Positions 1-10,639 of a stretch of 60,000 nt of DNA are shown here, in pieces. Each line of letters begins with the position of its first letter. Position 1 is the stretch's first letter. Source of the DNA: Membranipora membranacea. Its lineage: Eukaryota; Bryozoa; Gymnolaemata; Cheilostomatida; Membraniporidae. The position numbers and the translations under genes were made by a program. Location: positions 23,125,681 to 23,185,680 of the forward strand of contig OU612071.1 of the NCBI GenBank assembly GCA_914767715.1, read 5' to 3'. Below the pieces are notes generated by a model. It ran no database searches. It worked only from the letters and a program-made list of their open reading frames with translations, and was not told the DNA's origin.

Positions 1-1342
1 GCTGCGAAGGGCTGGGGCCCTCCTTGCGCGTCCAGCTTCCCCCGCATCGAATCTGGGCCACGCTGCGAAGGGCTGGGGCCCTCCTTGCGCGTCCAGCTTC
101 CCCCGCATCGAATCTGGGCCACGCTGCGAAGGGCTGGGGCCCTCCTTGCGCGTCCAGCTTCCCCCGCATCGAATCTGGGCCACGCTGCGAAGGGCTGGGG
201 CCCTCCTTGCGCGTCCAGCTTCCCCCGCATCGAATCTGGGCCACGCTGCGAAGGGCTGGGGCCCTCCTTGCGCGTCCAGCTTCCCCCGCATCGAATCTGG
301 GCCACGCTGCGAAGGGCTGGGGCCCTCCTTGCGCGTCCAGCTTCCCCCGCATCGAATCTGGGCCACGCTGCGAAGGGCTGGGGCCCTCCTTGCGCGTCCA
401 GCTTCCCCCGCATCGAATCTGGGCCACGCTGCGAAGGGCTGGGGCCCTCCTTGCGCGTCCAGCTTCCCCCGCATCGAATCTGGGCCACGCTGCGAAGGGC
501 TGGGGCCCTCCTTGCGCGTCCAGCTTCCCCCGCATCGAATCTGGGCCACGCTGCGAAGGGCTGGGGCCCTCCTTGCGCGTCCAGCTTCCCCCGCATCGAA
601 TCTGGGCCACGCTGCGAAGGGCTGGGGCCCTCCTTGCGCGTCCAGCTTCCCCCGCATCGAATCTGGGCCACGCTGCGAAGGGCTGGGGCCCTCCTTGCGC
701 GTCCAGCTTCCCCCGCATCGAATCTGGGCCACGCTGCGAAGGGCTGGGGCCCTCCTTGCGCGTCCAGCTTCCCCCGCATCGAATCTGGGCCACGCTGCGA
801 AGGGCTGGGGCCCTCCTTGCGCGTCCAGCTTCCCCCGCATCGAATCTGGGCCACGCTGCGAAGGGCTGGGGCCCTCCTTGCGCGTCCAGCTTCCCCCGCA
901 TCGAATCTGGGCCACGCTGCGAAGGGCTGGGGCCCTCCTTGCGCGTCCAGCTTCCCCCGCATCGAATCTGGGCCACGCTGCGAAGGGCTGGGGCCCTCCT
1001 TGCGCGTCCAGCTTCCCCCGCATCGAATCTGGGCCACGCTGCGAAGGGCTGGGGCCCTCCTTGCGCGTCCAGCTTCCCCCGCATCGAATCTGGGCCACGC
1101 TGCGAAGGGCTGGGGCCCTCCTTGCGCGTCCAGCTTCCCCCGCATCGAATCTGGGCCACGCTGCGAAGGGCTGGGGCCCTCCTTGCGCGTCCAGCTTCCC
1201 CCGCATCGAATCTGGGCCACGCTGCGAAGGGCTGGGGCCCTCCTTGCGCGTCCAGCTTCCCCCGCATCGAATCTGGGCCACGCTGCGAAGGGCTGGGGCC
1301 CTCCTTGCGCGTCCAGCTTCCCCCGCATCGAATCTGGGCCAC
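1..1342. repeat. 61-bp GC-rich tandem array, 22 units
   Basis: Twenty-two head-to-tail units of 61 bp (22 x 61 = 1342) fill this interval, and reading line by line I find no difference between units. The unit is about 70% GC, while the rest of the window is AT-rich. It contains no stop codon in any of the six frames, so long open frames here are a by-product of composition and period (61 is not a multiple of 3, so each frame cycles through all three phases). The array starts at base 1 and probably continues to the left. There are no spacers, so it is not CRISPR. It is best described as a minisatellite or satellite that was recently expanded or homogenised; collapse or expansion during assembly is possible. 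Confidence 0.97.
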
Positions 1343-2053
1343 CGCATTTTCGAAACATTCTCTTGACAACACCTACAGATCTTTCAGCCAAACCGTTATA
1401 TTGTTGGTAACGAGTGCTACTCGTTGCATGACTAAAGCCATAGTCACTCCCAAACTGTCGGAATTCAGCACTTTTATACCCCGGACCATTGTCACCTCCT
1501 AGGTTTCTAGGGACTGCAAGATTACAAAATACTTTCTTGAAGGCACCTATAATCCTTAGACTCGTCTGCTCTGATATAGGCACAGCCTCAATCCACTTAC
1601 TATGAATGTCTACAAGAATGCAGTAAAATTTATTTTCGAACACCATAACGTCAGATGCGATCTCAATCCAAGGCCCCATTGGCAGTGAAGTTTCATGACA
1701 AGGCTCATCTTTAACTCTCATGTCTTTGATACAAACATCATATTGAGCCACCAGACCACCTGTTGAGTGAGTGGATGTGCTCTATCAATATAGGCACTAC
1801 GCAAACTAGCAGGTACGTAAAGTCTGTCAGCAAACATAAGACAACCTTTGTGCACAGACAACTTATGACGACAAGTATATAAACACCTCAATTCACCTCT
1901 TAACTACTTGTATCTTGGCCAACCATTGACCAGATATTCTTTGCATTTAAATGCGAATTCATCAGTCACATTGGCTTCAAACAACTCTACTTCATGTATA
2001 TCAGGGACCACGTCCTCAAACATACTATCAATATAATACTCAACAGCTGCACT
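1343..2053 (-). pseudogene. Ty3/gypsy-type retrotransposon integrase remnant
   Basis: The minus strand encodes a retroviral-type integrase in pieces. From 2053 down to about 1790 it reads like the zinc-binding (HHCC) lead-in, including RLYVPASLRSAYIDRAH, with one in-frame TAG near 1900. A deletion or frameshift follows, then an open core from about 1765: GPWIEIASDV (first acidic residue), ILVDIHSKWIEA, GGDNGP (second Asp) and NGLAERSV (catalytic-type Glu). This order matches gypsy integrases, which insert the cDNA copy. The frame stays open across 1343 and runs into the tandem array, losing the integrase C-terminal region. No LTR, RT or gag is seen nearby. It is certainly broken: one stop, a deletion and a missing C-terminus. 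Confidence 0.85.
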
Positions 2054-4019
2054 GTTTTTTATAATGGAAAAAATCATTTTTTAAGACTCATCGTCATCTA
2101 TTGATATTCGAGATTCAAAAAACATAAATTTTCACAGAGTATGCTCTTTTGACTACAGTGATAGTCTGTTTTAATACAGATAACAATAATCTATGACACC
2201 CCTTTCTTGATATGTCTGCTTGCCTAAAAATTGTTGTGTTGTATGTTGTGCACTTTGGATTGTATATCACTAGAGTTAAAACCAAGGAGTGATAAGTAAT
2301 CAGCTGTTATAATCCTTGTCAAAACTGACACCAGCTGTTGTCGTTACTATAGCACTGATTAAGTCCATTGTGTGTGTAACACGATTATTTGGACTCAACA
2401 GAACCCATGACACCGTCAAACATTAAAATGGGACGTTAATAACATTTTTAATTTAATGAAAAACACAAAAAAGTAGGGAGCTGCAAAAATAGTACATTAT
2501 TCAATAGGAATAACAAAGCATGAAACATCATAACTTCATAATTGAAGGAAAACTCCAGGTAAGTCAATGCGATATAATATGATACTTTCATCCATCCCTT
2601 CCTGCCTTGTGCGTGATCAGTCGACTTCTTAGCTTATATAGGTTGAATAGATATAGTTTAAGAACGGTAACTTAACATATGTGTACGCATATGACGGTAG
2701 AAGGTGTGTCTTAAATATGTTAGATGAAAATTGAGGGTGATGGAGTTAGCCTATTTACGCAAATACTTTTTAGTGTGCGGGTGGCAATGCAAGCCTCGAG
2801 TATTGTGCAAAGTGACAAAAGTGACTTAAAAGTGGTTTAAAATACACATACATCCATACACTATCTAAACAATATCTAACCTGAAACAATGTAATAATGG
2901 GGTTGGGGACAAACTCCCTGATCTACAAAGAAGGGGCTCCCCGCGTATTTTACTGAATATTGAAGATTGAGTGTTTTAAAGTTGAAAAAAAGAATTAGTC
3001 AGATTAAATGAAAAATCAATAAAAGATTTTAGACTGAAATTCAGTCAAACAATTTGGAATTAGCTATTCAGATTAGGTGTTTTGGACGTACAACTCCAAG
3101 CAATAACAAACTTAAACTCGTCAGCCTATCAAAACATAACCAAAACTCAAGCACATGGGTCATTCTAAGCAGAAATGAGCTTAGATAACACCACGGTCCA
3201 GTTGTTTTGAAGAATTAAGTCTGAAGATGGAAGTTTTAAAATTGAAGATTGCGCTATTTTCTCTGAAGAAATTGAAGACAGCTTTGTGTGCACGGAGCCC
3301 AAAAGAAGCAATACAATAAATTGACAAAAAGTGAAAATCAAAAGAGTTGTCTGCACTCTGCCCTATATATTATTTTTGTGAGAATATTTTGACCAATCAG
3401 ATAGATCAGAACATATCTGAACTTTAACCTGGCACATGGATCAGTCAAGACAGGGAGTACTCCTTGGTCAAGATATGACTCGTTGGTGCAGGTGTGACTG
3501 GTGGTTGGAAGAAAGGGCCTAACAATGTATTCCGACCATGTTGATGACGAATGTCTAGTGCATGTGAGTATTTGTACAACTATATAGAGTGTGGAATTTA
3601 AGTAGATGGTATCTATTTTTGTTGTTCAAGCAGGGAGAGTTCTCCCTGGTTCAAGGGGAAAAGATTTTTCTACTCCTTGGTTTGTCTATTTTTTTCATCT
3701 TCTATCTATAAATTATTTGCACACAAAGAAGTAGGCCTAATACTTATGGGTTATCTGTTGCAAATAACTATATAACTGCTTTTTGTTGCTGCTTATAACA
3801 AATTGCTACTGGTGGTGTAGGTTCGAGGAAGGGCCTGGTTGGTAGGAGTGTGAAGAGGGTTTAGTGTTGACTGCTCATTGTCGCAGTGTTTCCAAAATTA
3901 TATTGGTGTCGGCCATGATGTTTGTTCGTTTGCTCCAGTACCTCAAAACCCAGCTGCATGTCATTGACCCATTGTTGGCTTGGATTGTGTAGAGAACGTG
4001 TTCATGTTTGAAGCCTAAA
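2054..4019. other. AT-rich non-coding stretch
   Basis: I see no domain, convincing exon or RNA gene here. Short open frames are scattered without splice or codon support. One minus-strand frame at 3165-3356 begins with a hydrophobic stretch but has no other support. Confidence 0.5.
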
Positions 4020-4175
4020 TAACTCAGGTACGCTGCCTGTGTAACAAATTAGACCATATAGATGTGTGACTGGTTTTGATGATTCTGTCTGAATGTTGTT
4101 TGATCCTGGTTTAATTTGGCAGCAATGTACAAGAGGTAATCAGACTACAGGCAGACTTAAATCGCTCTGTCGCTT
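4020..4175 (+). repeat. Dispersed repeat R4, copy 1
   Basis: This segment is similar to 7300-7440 in the same orientation. Both carry the string ggtacgctgcct, then a run similar to caaattagac, then taatttgg..acaatg..caggagataatcagact. The copies are clearly related but diverged and gapped. No coding potential is visible. It is part of the repeat background rather than a gene. Confidence 0.6.
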
Positions 4176-5339
4176 TAGACAAACATGACAAGATGGCTGG
4201 GCTCTATATCTGGTTGTGCATCACCTTGCACGCTGGGTTGGTCTGGGGGACCCTGAAAGTCTCCTGCCGGCGTCACACTGCCGCACCCAACTCGCTGAAG
4301 CTCTTAAAATTTTGTTTTTGTTGTTAATTATTATGTGATAAGTGTAATTTGCCCCATTCTAGCTAGTGTTTCACAGAGTGTTAATTTTGTAACACAGTTA
4401 AAAATGAATGCAATTGGTTTAAATAGGAACTGTCAAAGTGAAACCACGAAAAATGTGTTAATATCCTTCGACTTTTTGCTTTGAGTTAATCTCTATTTAA
4501 TCTCTAATTACTCAGGAGCTATTGTGGATTTCAACTCGTTTCCAAAGTTTCTAATGCTAGGCATATACGCAAAATGTATGTCTATGACATCACACCAATG
4601 AACTAAACCTAGTTCATTGATCAAACCCCCTGCGCAAGGTCCTCGAGGGAGCGTCAGCAAGGCCTTACTTGGATAAGTTACAACTTCAGTCCTGATTGAC
4701 CAATTGAGCTGTTCTTGGGCTCATTTTGAAGCTTACAAGCCGGAGCAGTTCCTCTGATTATTTAAATGTTTATTTCATGCATGCTCTTATATAAGATTTG
4801 TAATCACAGTTAACAAGAAAATCACAGTATTTTCATTGCTTCCGAGCCCTGTCTAGGTTTTCATCAGTAGGATACTGTCGGCTAGGTTTTGCCTATGTGA
4901 TATCTCCCAAACCGTTTCTCTGCATGGATATCCAAGTGGATGGTTTGAGTTTTCTATCTCATCTCAGAAATTTTTGCATTTTCGAATATATGATATGGGA
5001 GGGTGTTGTTGTTACTTATGGCGTGAGAAACAGGGGCTTTGGCGTAGAGTCGAAGGTTATAAGGTGGTGTTCTGAGTAGCCAGATTGGTCAGGACTAGAT
5101 CTAGCGTATTGCCATGTCTGTGAGTTGACCCTCAGACATTTTGTTCTAAGTCAGAGGAATCTACAAGGTTAAGCAAAGATTTGTGTAATGCAGGATCTTG
5201 GAGAATGGTTACTCCAGTCAATATCTGGAAGATTGAAGTTGCCGACAATTAGATTGTTACAAGAAGGCTGATATAAAATTAGCAGAAAGAAGAGTGGGAA
5301 AACTGAGCTGATTTCCCTCCAAATGAACAGAGCCTGAAG
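4176..5339. other. Non-coding stretch with one small palindrome
   Basis: I see no gene. Around 4596-4619 there is a short palindrome with arms caatgaact / agttcattg separated by about six bases. The 60-codon plus-strand frame at 4897-5079 has no splice or domain support. Confidence 0.45.
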
Positions 5340-6690
5340 CTAGTAAAATTATAAAGGTATGGTGTGGCTTTGGGGTATAGGCCTACATTAGATAGGGTAG
5401 AATAGGCTCAGATATAACTGATTACTTCAATCATACTATAGATATTTTGAAGCTGCACAAATGTCCAGCATGGTTGTTATGTTGACATCAACAACATGAG
5501 TCTTTTGTTTTCAACTTACTTATCAGTGGTTGGTTTTCTATGAAAAAGAAAAAATAGCTGAGAATAGCTTGTTAGGATTTCAATGAATTTTGGCCTAACA
5601 TCTCATGAATTGGCTTTTGTCATCGTCAGAATGTTACATAATCTTGTCTTTCATTCATTACACCAAAGATTACTAATACTTTGATTACACTATAGCAAAT
5701 ATTATTGACTACTGTGTAGATGTGAATAGTGTTGTTCAAATAGCATAACGATTAAACTGTGAATGTCTGTTTTCTCCTACACACAGAGAAGAACATGACA
5801 GGAGAGCCAGACATAGGTGGATTTTTTCATCCAGCAGTCATTGATGGTTGTGTGTTTAACAGGATGTGTACGAAGAAACACATCACTGTAGGACAGCAGG
5901 TAGGAAAAAGTGTTGATATTATTCTCATACCTAAAATATGTTAAACAAAACAGCTCATGGCTGACTCTTCTATTTTTTGGGGGGGATGCATAGCACTGAA
6001 TTTGCATTGATTTCGCAGCTATTCTCACCTGTACTTTTTTAGAGAAGTAGTAACACCATTATCTAGACCAAATTGTAAGGTAGCTTGATGCTCAGCATCA
6101 GGCCACCCACTAAGATGAGTGAGACAGCTAGCTGTCACCTGGTGATGACCACAGCTGTCAACCGGTGGTATCTAAAATCAGCAGCAAGCTAGAACCATGG
6201 CTATGACTAACTAAACTTTCATACTTGTTGGTCTGCTGCCAATACTGTAGATAAATAAAGGCCTAGTTTCACTTGGACCTTTGTATTTACAATGTTGAAT
6301 TTACTAGATATAATATCTGGCTGCTGTAGAAGTCTAAAATCCATATTCACAAGTTTTGAGAACTGTTTCACTAGTATTTAAACTAACAAGACATACATTT
6401 TTGATATTATTGTAGATTGCAGTAGGCCTACTTGAAGGTACACTTAAGATTTAGGTCTGATATCCATAGTTGAGCACTTAGAACATGTGACTGACTGCAG
6501 GCTATACAGATAATTCCATAGTATGACTCATCTTCACTGAGCTGTGAGTTTGATTTCAGTTCAAATATTGAGATGTTGTGGAGTAATTTTGTAGTATTTC
6601 CCTAACATTGTCACCATCAGTTTTAGGCCAGTGCTTGATTGTTAGCAGCTCATTATTATTTAGAATGTAATATTTTGATCAACTAGAATG
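5340..6690 (+). repeat. Tandem segmental duplication, copy 1
   Basis: About 1.35 kb that recurs, diverged, at 7620-8500 (partial) and 8640-10230 in the same orientation. Shared blocks include the run around ggcctacattagatagggta, the octet aacatgag before tttgtttt, the exon at 5787-5899, the block gcttgatgctcagcatc, and the tract ggcctacttgaaggta. The duplicated unit carries an exon, so an upstream gene exon was multiplied together with its introns. Confidence 0.8.
5787..5899 (+). CDS. Exon E1 of an unrecognised gene
   Basis: The exon is bounded by a pyrimidine-rich acceptor (cctacacacag) and a donor (cagcag/gtagga). It is 113 bp, entered in phase 1 and left in phase 0. The translation contains NMTGEPDIGGFFHPAVIDG followed by CVFNRMC and ITVGQQ. 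The same peptide pattern returns in E2 and E3, and this conservation across diverged duplicated flanks argues for real coding sequence. I do not recognise the family. An ATG lies within it (5795), so it could be a first coding exon with an upstream 5' UTR exon; I cannot decide. Confidence 0.55.
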
Positions 6691-7299
6691 TTCTTCATGT
6701 TGCATATCCTCGAATTACCAGCTATATTCACCCTAGACTGTCTATGCTTATCGAACTAGATTTACATTGCTTTATTCGGTGTTGGTCGAAGGTTAGTCGG
6801 GTGGCAACTTTTCACTGGTAGAGTTTCACAAGCTGATCAAGTGGTGATCATTTACCTAAGGCCTTCATGATGTTGCACAATAAATTTCTCATTTCCAAAA
6901 CCGCTGCCAGCAAAGGGGAAAATGATGGCATGGTTTCTAAGCTTGCACAATCTGAAAGAGCATGTCAGAATTAGTGGATTGTAGGTTGATTTCAGTATGC
7001 TATCAATTTAAAGAGCATAGGGTTGTGTATGTGCTGATTATGGTGTGTCTAATTAAATGAAATTTTGCAAGGTTTGAAACCATATCATATTTGATTGCTT
7101 TCTCTTTATTGGTAGCGTTTCTATCAATGGCGTTATCCCCATTGTGATCAGCTCACAAAACTGTACCAGAAACAACCATCAAACTCTATCCGGCCAACTA
7201 CATAAATTTAGTTGCATCGCCATCCACATTCTTCAGAGGTCGCCACTGGACTATATATGGGTCACTGCTATATTAAGAAAATTCTACAATTTTGAAGTA

Positions 7300-7440
7300 T
7301 AACAAGTCAGGTACGCTGCCTTTGCAGCAAATTAGATGTTTCTGTTTTACTGTTGTCGGATTCAAGTTTAATTTGGTGACAATGGACAGGAGATAATCAG
7401 ACTTCCGGCAGATTAAAATAGCTCGGTGGCATAGTCTTGT
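7300..7440 (+). repeat. Dispersed repeat R4, copy 2
   Basis: This is the second copy of the repeat at 4020-4175, in the same orientation, sharing ggtacgctgcct and the gagataatcagact region. It lies just before the second copy of the tandem segmental duplication. No coding potential was noted. Confidence 0.6.
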
Positions 7441-7619
7441 GTGCTTATTCTGCAAATTTGATATCTTGATGGGAGGAATAAATTAAACATTTTAGTAACG
7501 TAGTATTGGTTACGAACAGAAAGTTTATCTGTCTTGATTGCAGTTGAACGAGTATCAACTATCAAGTATCATGTTATAAACACACAGCTGCTGTCCAATC
7601 GTGACACTGTGTCCTCATA

Positions 7620-8500
7620 TTTATGTAGTATGTAGTCAGCTACATGTGGTTATGGCTTTAGGGTATACATACATTAGATAGGGTACAACAGGGCTCATAT
7701 TTAAATGAATACCACAGCCATGATATAGATTTTTTTATTGCCTGTACAAATCACCAGTTTATTTTTTATGCGAACAGTCAACAATATGAGTCATTTGTTT
7801 CCGGTTCTGGCGGAAAATCTGCTTCATAACGGGAAATTGTTTTCCGCTATTTCGTAAAGCGGAAAATCGTTTAACCTGGAAAGTACTAACTTAAAATATT
7901 CTTGTTAGTGGTGATGGGTCAGCTGTTTGATTTTCTAAACAAATTATCGCTGAGATTAACTTGTTTGGATTTTGAATTTTGGAATAACATGTCATGAATG
8001 GGCTTTGTTAGTGTCAGAATGTTACAAAATCTTGTCTTCTATTCATAACATTTTAGTATTGGAATGAATAGTGGTGTTAAAATAGCATTATAAATGTCTA
8101 CGTTCTTCTACACACGGTATGTAAGCCCACAGAGAAGAACATGACAGAAGAGCCAGACATAGGTGGATTTTCTCATCCAGCAGTTAATGATGGATTTGTG
8201 TTTAACAGATATGCACAAAGAAACATCACAGTGTTGGAAAGCTGGTAGGAAAAACCATTGTTATTATTCTATTACCCAAAATATGGGAAACAAAAGTGCC
8301 CCAGAAGGCCCACTTCTCAATTTTTTTGACGGAAATGCGAAATACTGAATATAAACTAATTTCCAAGCTATCCGATACCTGTACCTCTGTAGGATAGTAA
8401 TGACTGTCAACCAGCGGTATCTAACATCAGCAGCTAGGTAAAACTCCCTGCTGGAAGGCAATATACTTGAGTTTCCTTCTTGACGAGCTTGCATAGATGA
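7620..8500 (+). repeat. Tandem segmental duplication, copy 2 (partial)
   Basis: This is the middle copy of the 5340-6690 unit. It keeps the upstream block, the exon and the tatctaacatcagcagct block but lacks the 3' part. Between about 7805 and 7875 it carries an insertion absent from copy 1, with a small hairpin (ttttccgc near 7838 and gcggaaaa near 7857). It ends against a copy of dispersed repeat R1. Confidence 0.75.
8133..8244 (+). CDS. Exon E2, paralogue of E1
   Basis: The peptide is NMTEEPDIGGFSHPAVNDG then FVFNRYAQRNITV, closely matching E1. The donor gctg/gtagga is intact. The acceptor side has been disturbed: the pyrimidine tract of E1 is followed here by an extra cggtatgtaagccc before the AG, which itself contains a donor-like gtatgt. 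The C-terminal residues differ (LESW in place of GQQ). It could be a functional alternative exon or a decaying duplicate. Confidence 0.45.
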
Positions 8501-8665
8501 ACCACACGGATGTGACTTTCAAACGTGATCCTTTTGAGCTGGCCGCCCTCCACCCCACTCCTAGATCTTAGGTATTTTTTAGCTGCATCAAACTAATGCT
8601 GTTTTTTTCAGGTTCAATGTTTTTTTCACACCTGTAATATCTGTGGGACTGAACCTATATTCTAT
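8455..8665 (+). repeat. Dispersed repeat R1, copy 1 (partial)
   Basis: R1 is the most frequent dispersed repeat in the window. Its signature is ttgacgagcttgcatag, then gccgccctccacccc, then ttttcaggttcaatg with a T-run and cacacctg. Longer copies continue with ctgtctggctgataactta and a gccattgtct block. This copy has only the first half. I see no ORF shared between copies, so R1 looks like a non-autonomous element or a very old fossil. Confidence 0.65.
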
Positions 8666-8877
8666 GTAGTAAGCTATAGTAGGATTATGGGCCTGGGTAG
8701 GCCTATACATTAGATAAGGCAGAAAAGGTCCCAGATACATTACTGCATACTTAAACCATATACTTTAGATACTATGGATATTTTGCTGTTTGTACAAATC
8801 ACCAGCGTGGTTAATGGGAGCTGTCAACAACATGAGACTTTTGTTTCCCACCTGGATGAGTACTAACTTAAAAAACA

Positions 8878-9040
8878 CCCTCTCGGGGTTAGGGCGCTTG
8901 CTATTCACTGCAAGGCGATTGGTGCCGCAGGAGTTGTGGGTTTGAATCCCATTGGGGGAGCTTTCAACGTGGATTGTTGGAGCCCCAGCACCCTCAGTGT
9001 AATGAACGAGGGAGTTCATTGCTCTGTGTATACCTCCTCT
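8878..9040 (+). mobile_element. tRNA-derived SINE
   Basis: A tRNA-like head sits inside duplication copy 3, between two blocks that are contiguous in copies 1 and 2. An A-box-like ggttagggcgcttgc lies near 8888, and a B-box-like ggtttgaatcc lies near 8939 (one mismatch to the canonical GGTTCGANTCC). The spacing is right for an internal pol III promoter. The 3' body runs to about 9040 with no clear poly-A tail. No cloverleaf good enough for a functional tRNA is evident, so a SINE or tRNA pseudogene is the best reading. Confidence 0.6.
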
Positions 9041-9273
9041 AATTTTGCTTGGCTCTTGTGAACTTTACCAGACATAGAATATAGCCAAGTATCAAATTGA
9101 ATAGCTTGTTTGGATTTCAATGAATGATGAGCTAAAATCTCATGAATAGGCTTTGTCAGTGTCAGAATGTTACATAAATAGCCCTGTGTTTCATTCATTG
9201 CATCATAGCATAGGAGTGAATATTGATATTCAAGCAGCATATTAATAAAATGGTAATGTCCATTTTTTTCTAG

Positions 9274-9382
9274 GCCTACACAATAGTGGGAGAATAACAT
9301 GACAGGAGAGCCAGGTACAGGTGGAGTTTTTCATTCTGCAGTTCATGATGGATGTGTGAATCAAGTCACTGTAGCACAGCAG
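9274..9382 (+). CDS. Exon E3, paralogue of E1 and E2
   Basis: Preceded by a strong acceptor (catttttttctag) and followed by a donor (cagcag/gtaagg). The peptide NMTGEPGTGGVFHSAVHDG then CVNQVTVAQQ preserves the E1 pattern with a three-residue internal deletion. Splice signals are at least as good as those of E1, so the exon is plausibly usable. Function is unknown. Confidence 0.5.
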
Positions 9383-10322
9383 GTAAGGAACACTTTTGCA
9401 ATTATTCTCTTACCCGAAATATGGGCAACAAAACAGCTCTAGACCCACTTGTAAAATTATTAGGAGGGAAGAATGCAATGCGCTGAATTTGGACTGATTT
9501 CCCAGCAACCTGTAATTTTGTAGAGCAAAGGAAAAGGTAAAGGTAAAAGCACTAACATCTTGTCTTTTTGATTAGACTGACCTGACCATAATCATAAGGC
9601 AGCTTGATGCTCAGTATCGGGCCACCCACTGAGATTATAAAAATAGTCAGCTAGTAGCTGTCACTATGCGATGACCACAGCTAACCGGCCAGTTGTATCT
9701 AACATCGGCAGCTGGGTAGAACTCTGGCTGGTTGTGTACTAACTACACTGTTGTACTTCTTTGTTTGCTGTCATCACCGTAGATTTGAATATAGGCCATG
9801 TATTAGGCCTACTTGGATCTATGTTGTTGAATTTAATGGATGAAAATATCTGACGCAGATGAAACTTATTGCTGTAGAGCCTTCATTCCACATTTTTGCA
9901 GTTGTGAAGACTGTTTGCCTCATCTTTTGACTTAGACAAACTATTTTGATATATTTAAGATACCTACAGGCCTACTTGAAGGTATACTAGGAGAGCCAAG
10001 TTAGGTGTGGTGTCTTCAGTTGAGAACTTATTCGATGCTACTGATTGCCCTCCATTGTATCCAGGTCTTACTTCATCTAAGGTGAGCTTGGTGTTCAAAT
10101 TGAGTTCAAATAATGGCGTTTAGTTGATGAGTTTCATAATATTTCTCTCCCAAAGTCGCAAGCATTATTAGGCCACTGCTTGATAGGTTGGTAGTGAGTA
10201 TGATATTTTTGTTGACTTGAATTAGTTTGTCTTGTTGTATGTGAAGATAAAATCCAGACAAAATAGTCTGTTTAGGTCTGTGCTTCCTTTGGTCACTATT
10301 GAACATTTTTCCAATGCTGCAG

Positions 10323-10517
10323 ATACTAAATTTATGTACTGTGTTGGTTGTTTATTCCTACGCACACCAATCTTCATTCACATCACTTTGTTGGACGCTA
10401 GCGAGTGTAACTACACCGTCTCAGTTTGTGGAGACTCTGTTGGTCTCTCCATGCTGCTGTATGAGGGTACTTCTACTTCAATGTTCCAACACTGGGCCTC
10501 ACAGCTGAGAAAACATG
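10323..10517 (+). CDS. Exon A of the same unrecognised gene
   Basis: An open frame follows the acceptor aatgctgcag and encodes DTKFMYCVGCLFL, then HITLLDASECNYTVSVCGD and FQHWASQLRKH. The alternation of hydrophobic strands ending in a W-containing helix is loosely like the end of a PH-type fold, but I would not assign that. It is followed after 10517 by gtgatt. A frame also reads straight through into exon B, so the exon may not end here. Confidence 0.5.
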
Positions 10518-10547
10518 GTGATTTTAATAATTTTTTGCTTTTGACAG

Positions 10548-10632
10548 ACATGATGGGCGCAGAGGTAAAGTTAGAGATGTCCCAAATGAGTGTAATGTGT
10601 CCAGTAGGAGATGAGCCGTTATATTTCTTTTG
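10548..10632 (+). CDS. Exon B
   Basis: The acceptor gcttttgacag and the donor tttg/gtgagt bound 85 bp. In phase 1 it encodes DMMGAEVKLEMSQMSVMC then PVGDEPLYFF. It is clearly related to exon B' at 11735-11827 (shared EVKLEMS / AVRLEMS and PVGDE / PVGDD), including about 20 bases of upstream intron. If exon A ends at 10517 the intervening intron would be only 30 bp, so A and B may instead be one continuous exon. Confidence 0.5.
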
Positions 10633-10639
10633 GTGAGTG

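Larger units (their letters stand above)
8640..10230 (+). repeat. Tandem segmental duplication, copy 3
   Basis: This is a nearly full-length repeat of 5340-6690, about 240 bp longer, mainly because of the SINE at 8878-9040. It includes exon E3 at 9274-9382. The downstream part (tgatgctcagtatcggg, aggcctacttgaaggtata, gccactgcttgatagg) aligns with 6085-6660. Divergence between copies is moderate with many indels, so the duplications are not recent. Confidence 0.8.

Noticed and set aside
1-1342. CRISPR array
   Set aside because: Units are contiguous without spacers and the surroundings are eukaryotic.
24-1502. Plus-strand open frames of 406-492 codons across the tandem array
   Set aside because: They are open only because the 61-bp unit lacks stops in all frames, start at a TTG, and show no recognisable protein features.
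3165-3356. Small secreted protein with signal-peptide-like N-terminus (minus strand)
   Set aside because: A single short frame in AT-rich sequence; no splice, promoter or paralogue support.
8885-8960. Functional tRNA gene
   Set aside because: A- and B-box-like sequences are present, but I cannot draw a proper cloverleaf or anticodon arm. Its position as an insertion within a duplication fits a SINE.
10323-10517. PH domain in exon A
   Set aside because: The strand-strand-helix impression and a W near the end are too weak without an alignment.
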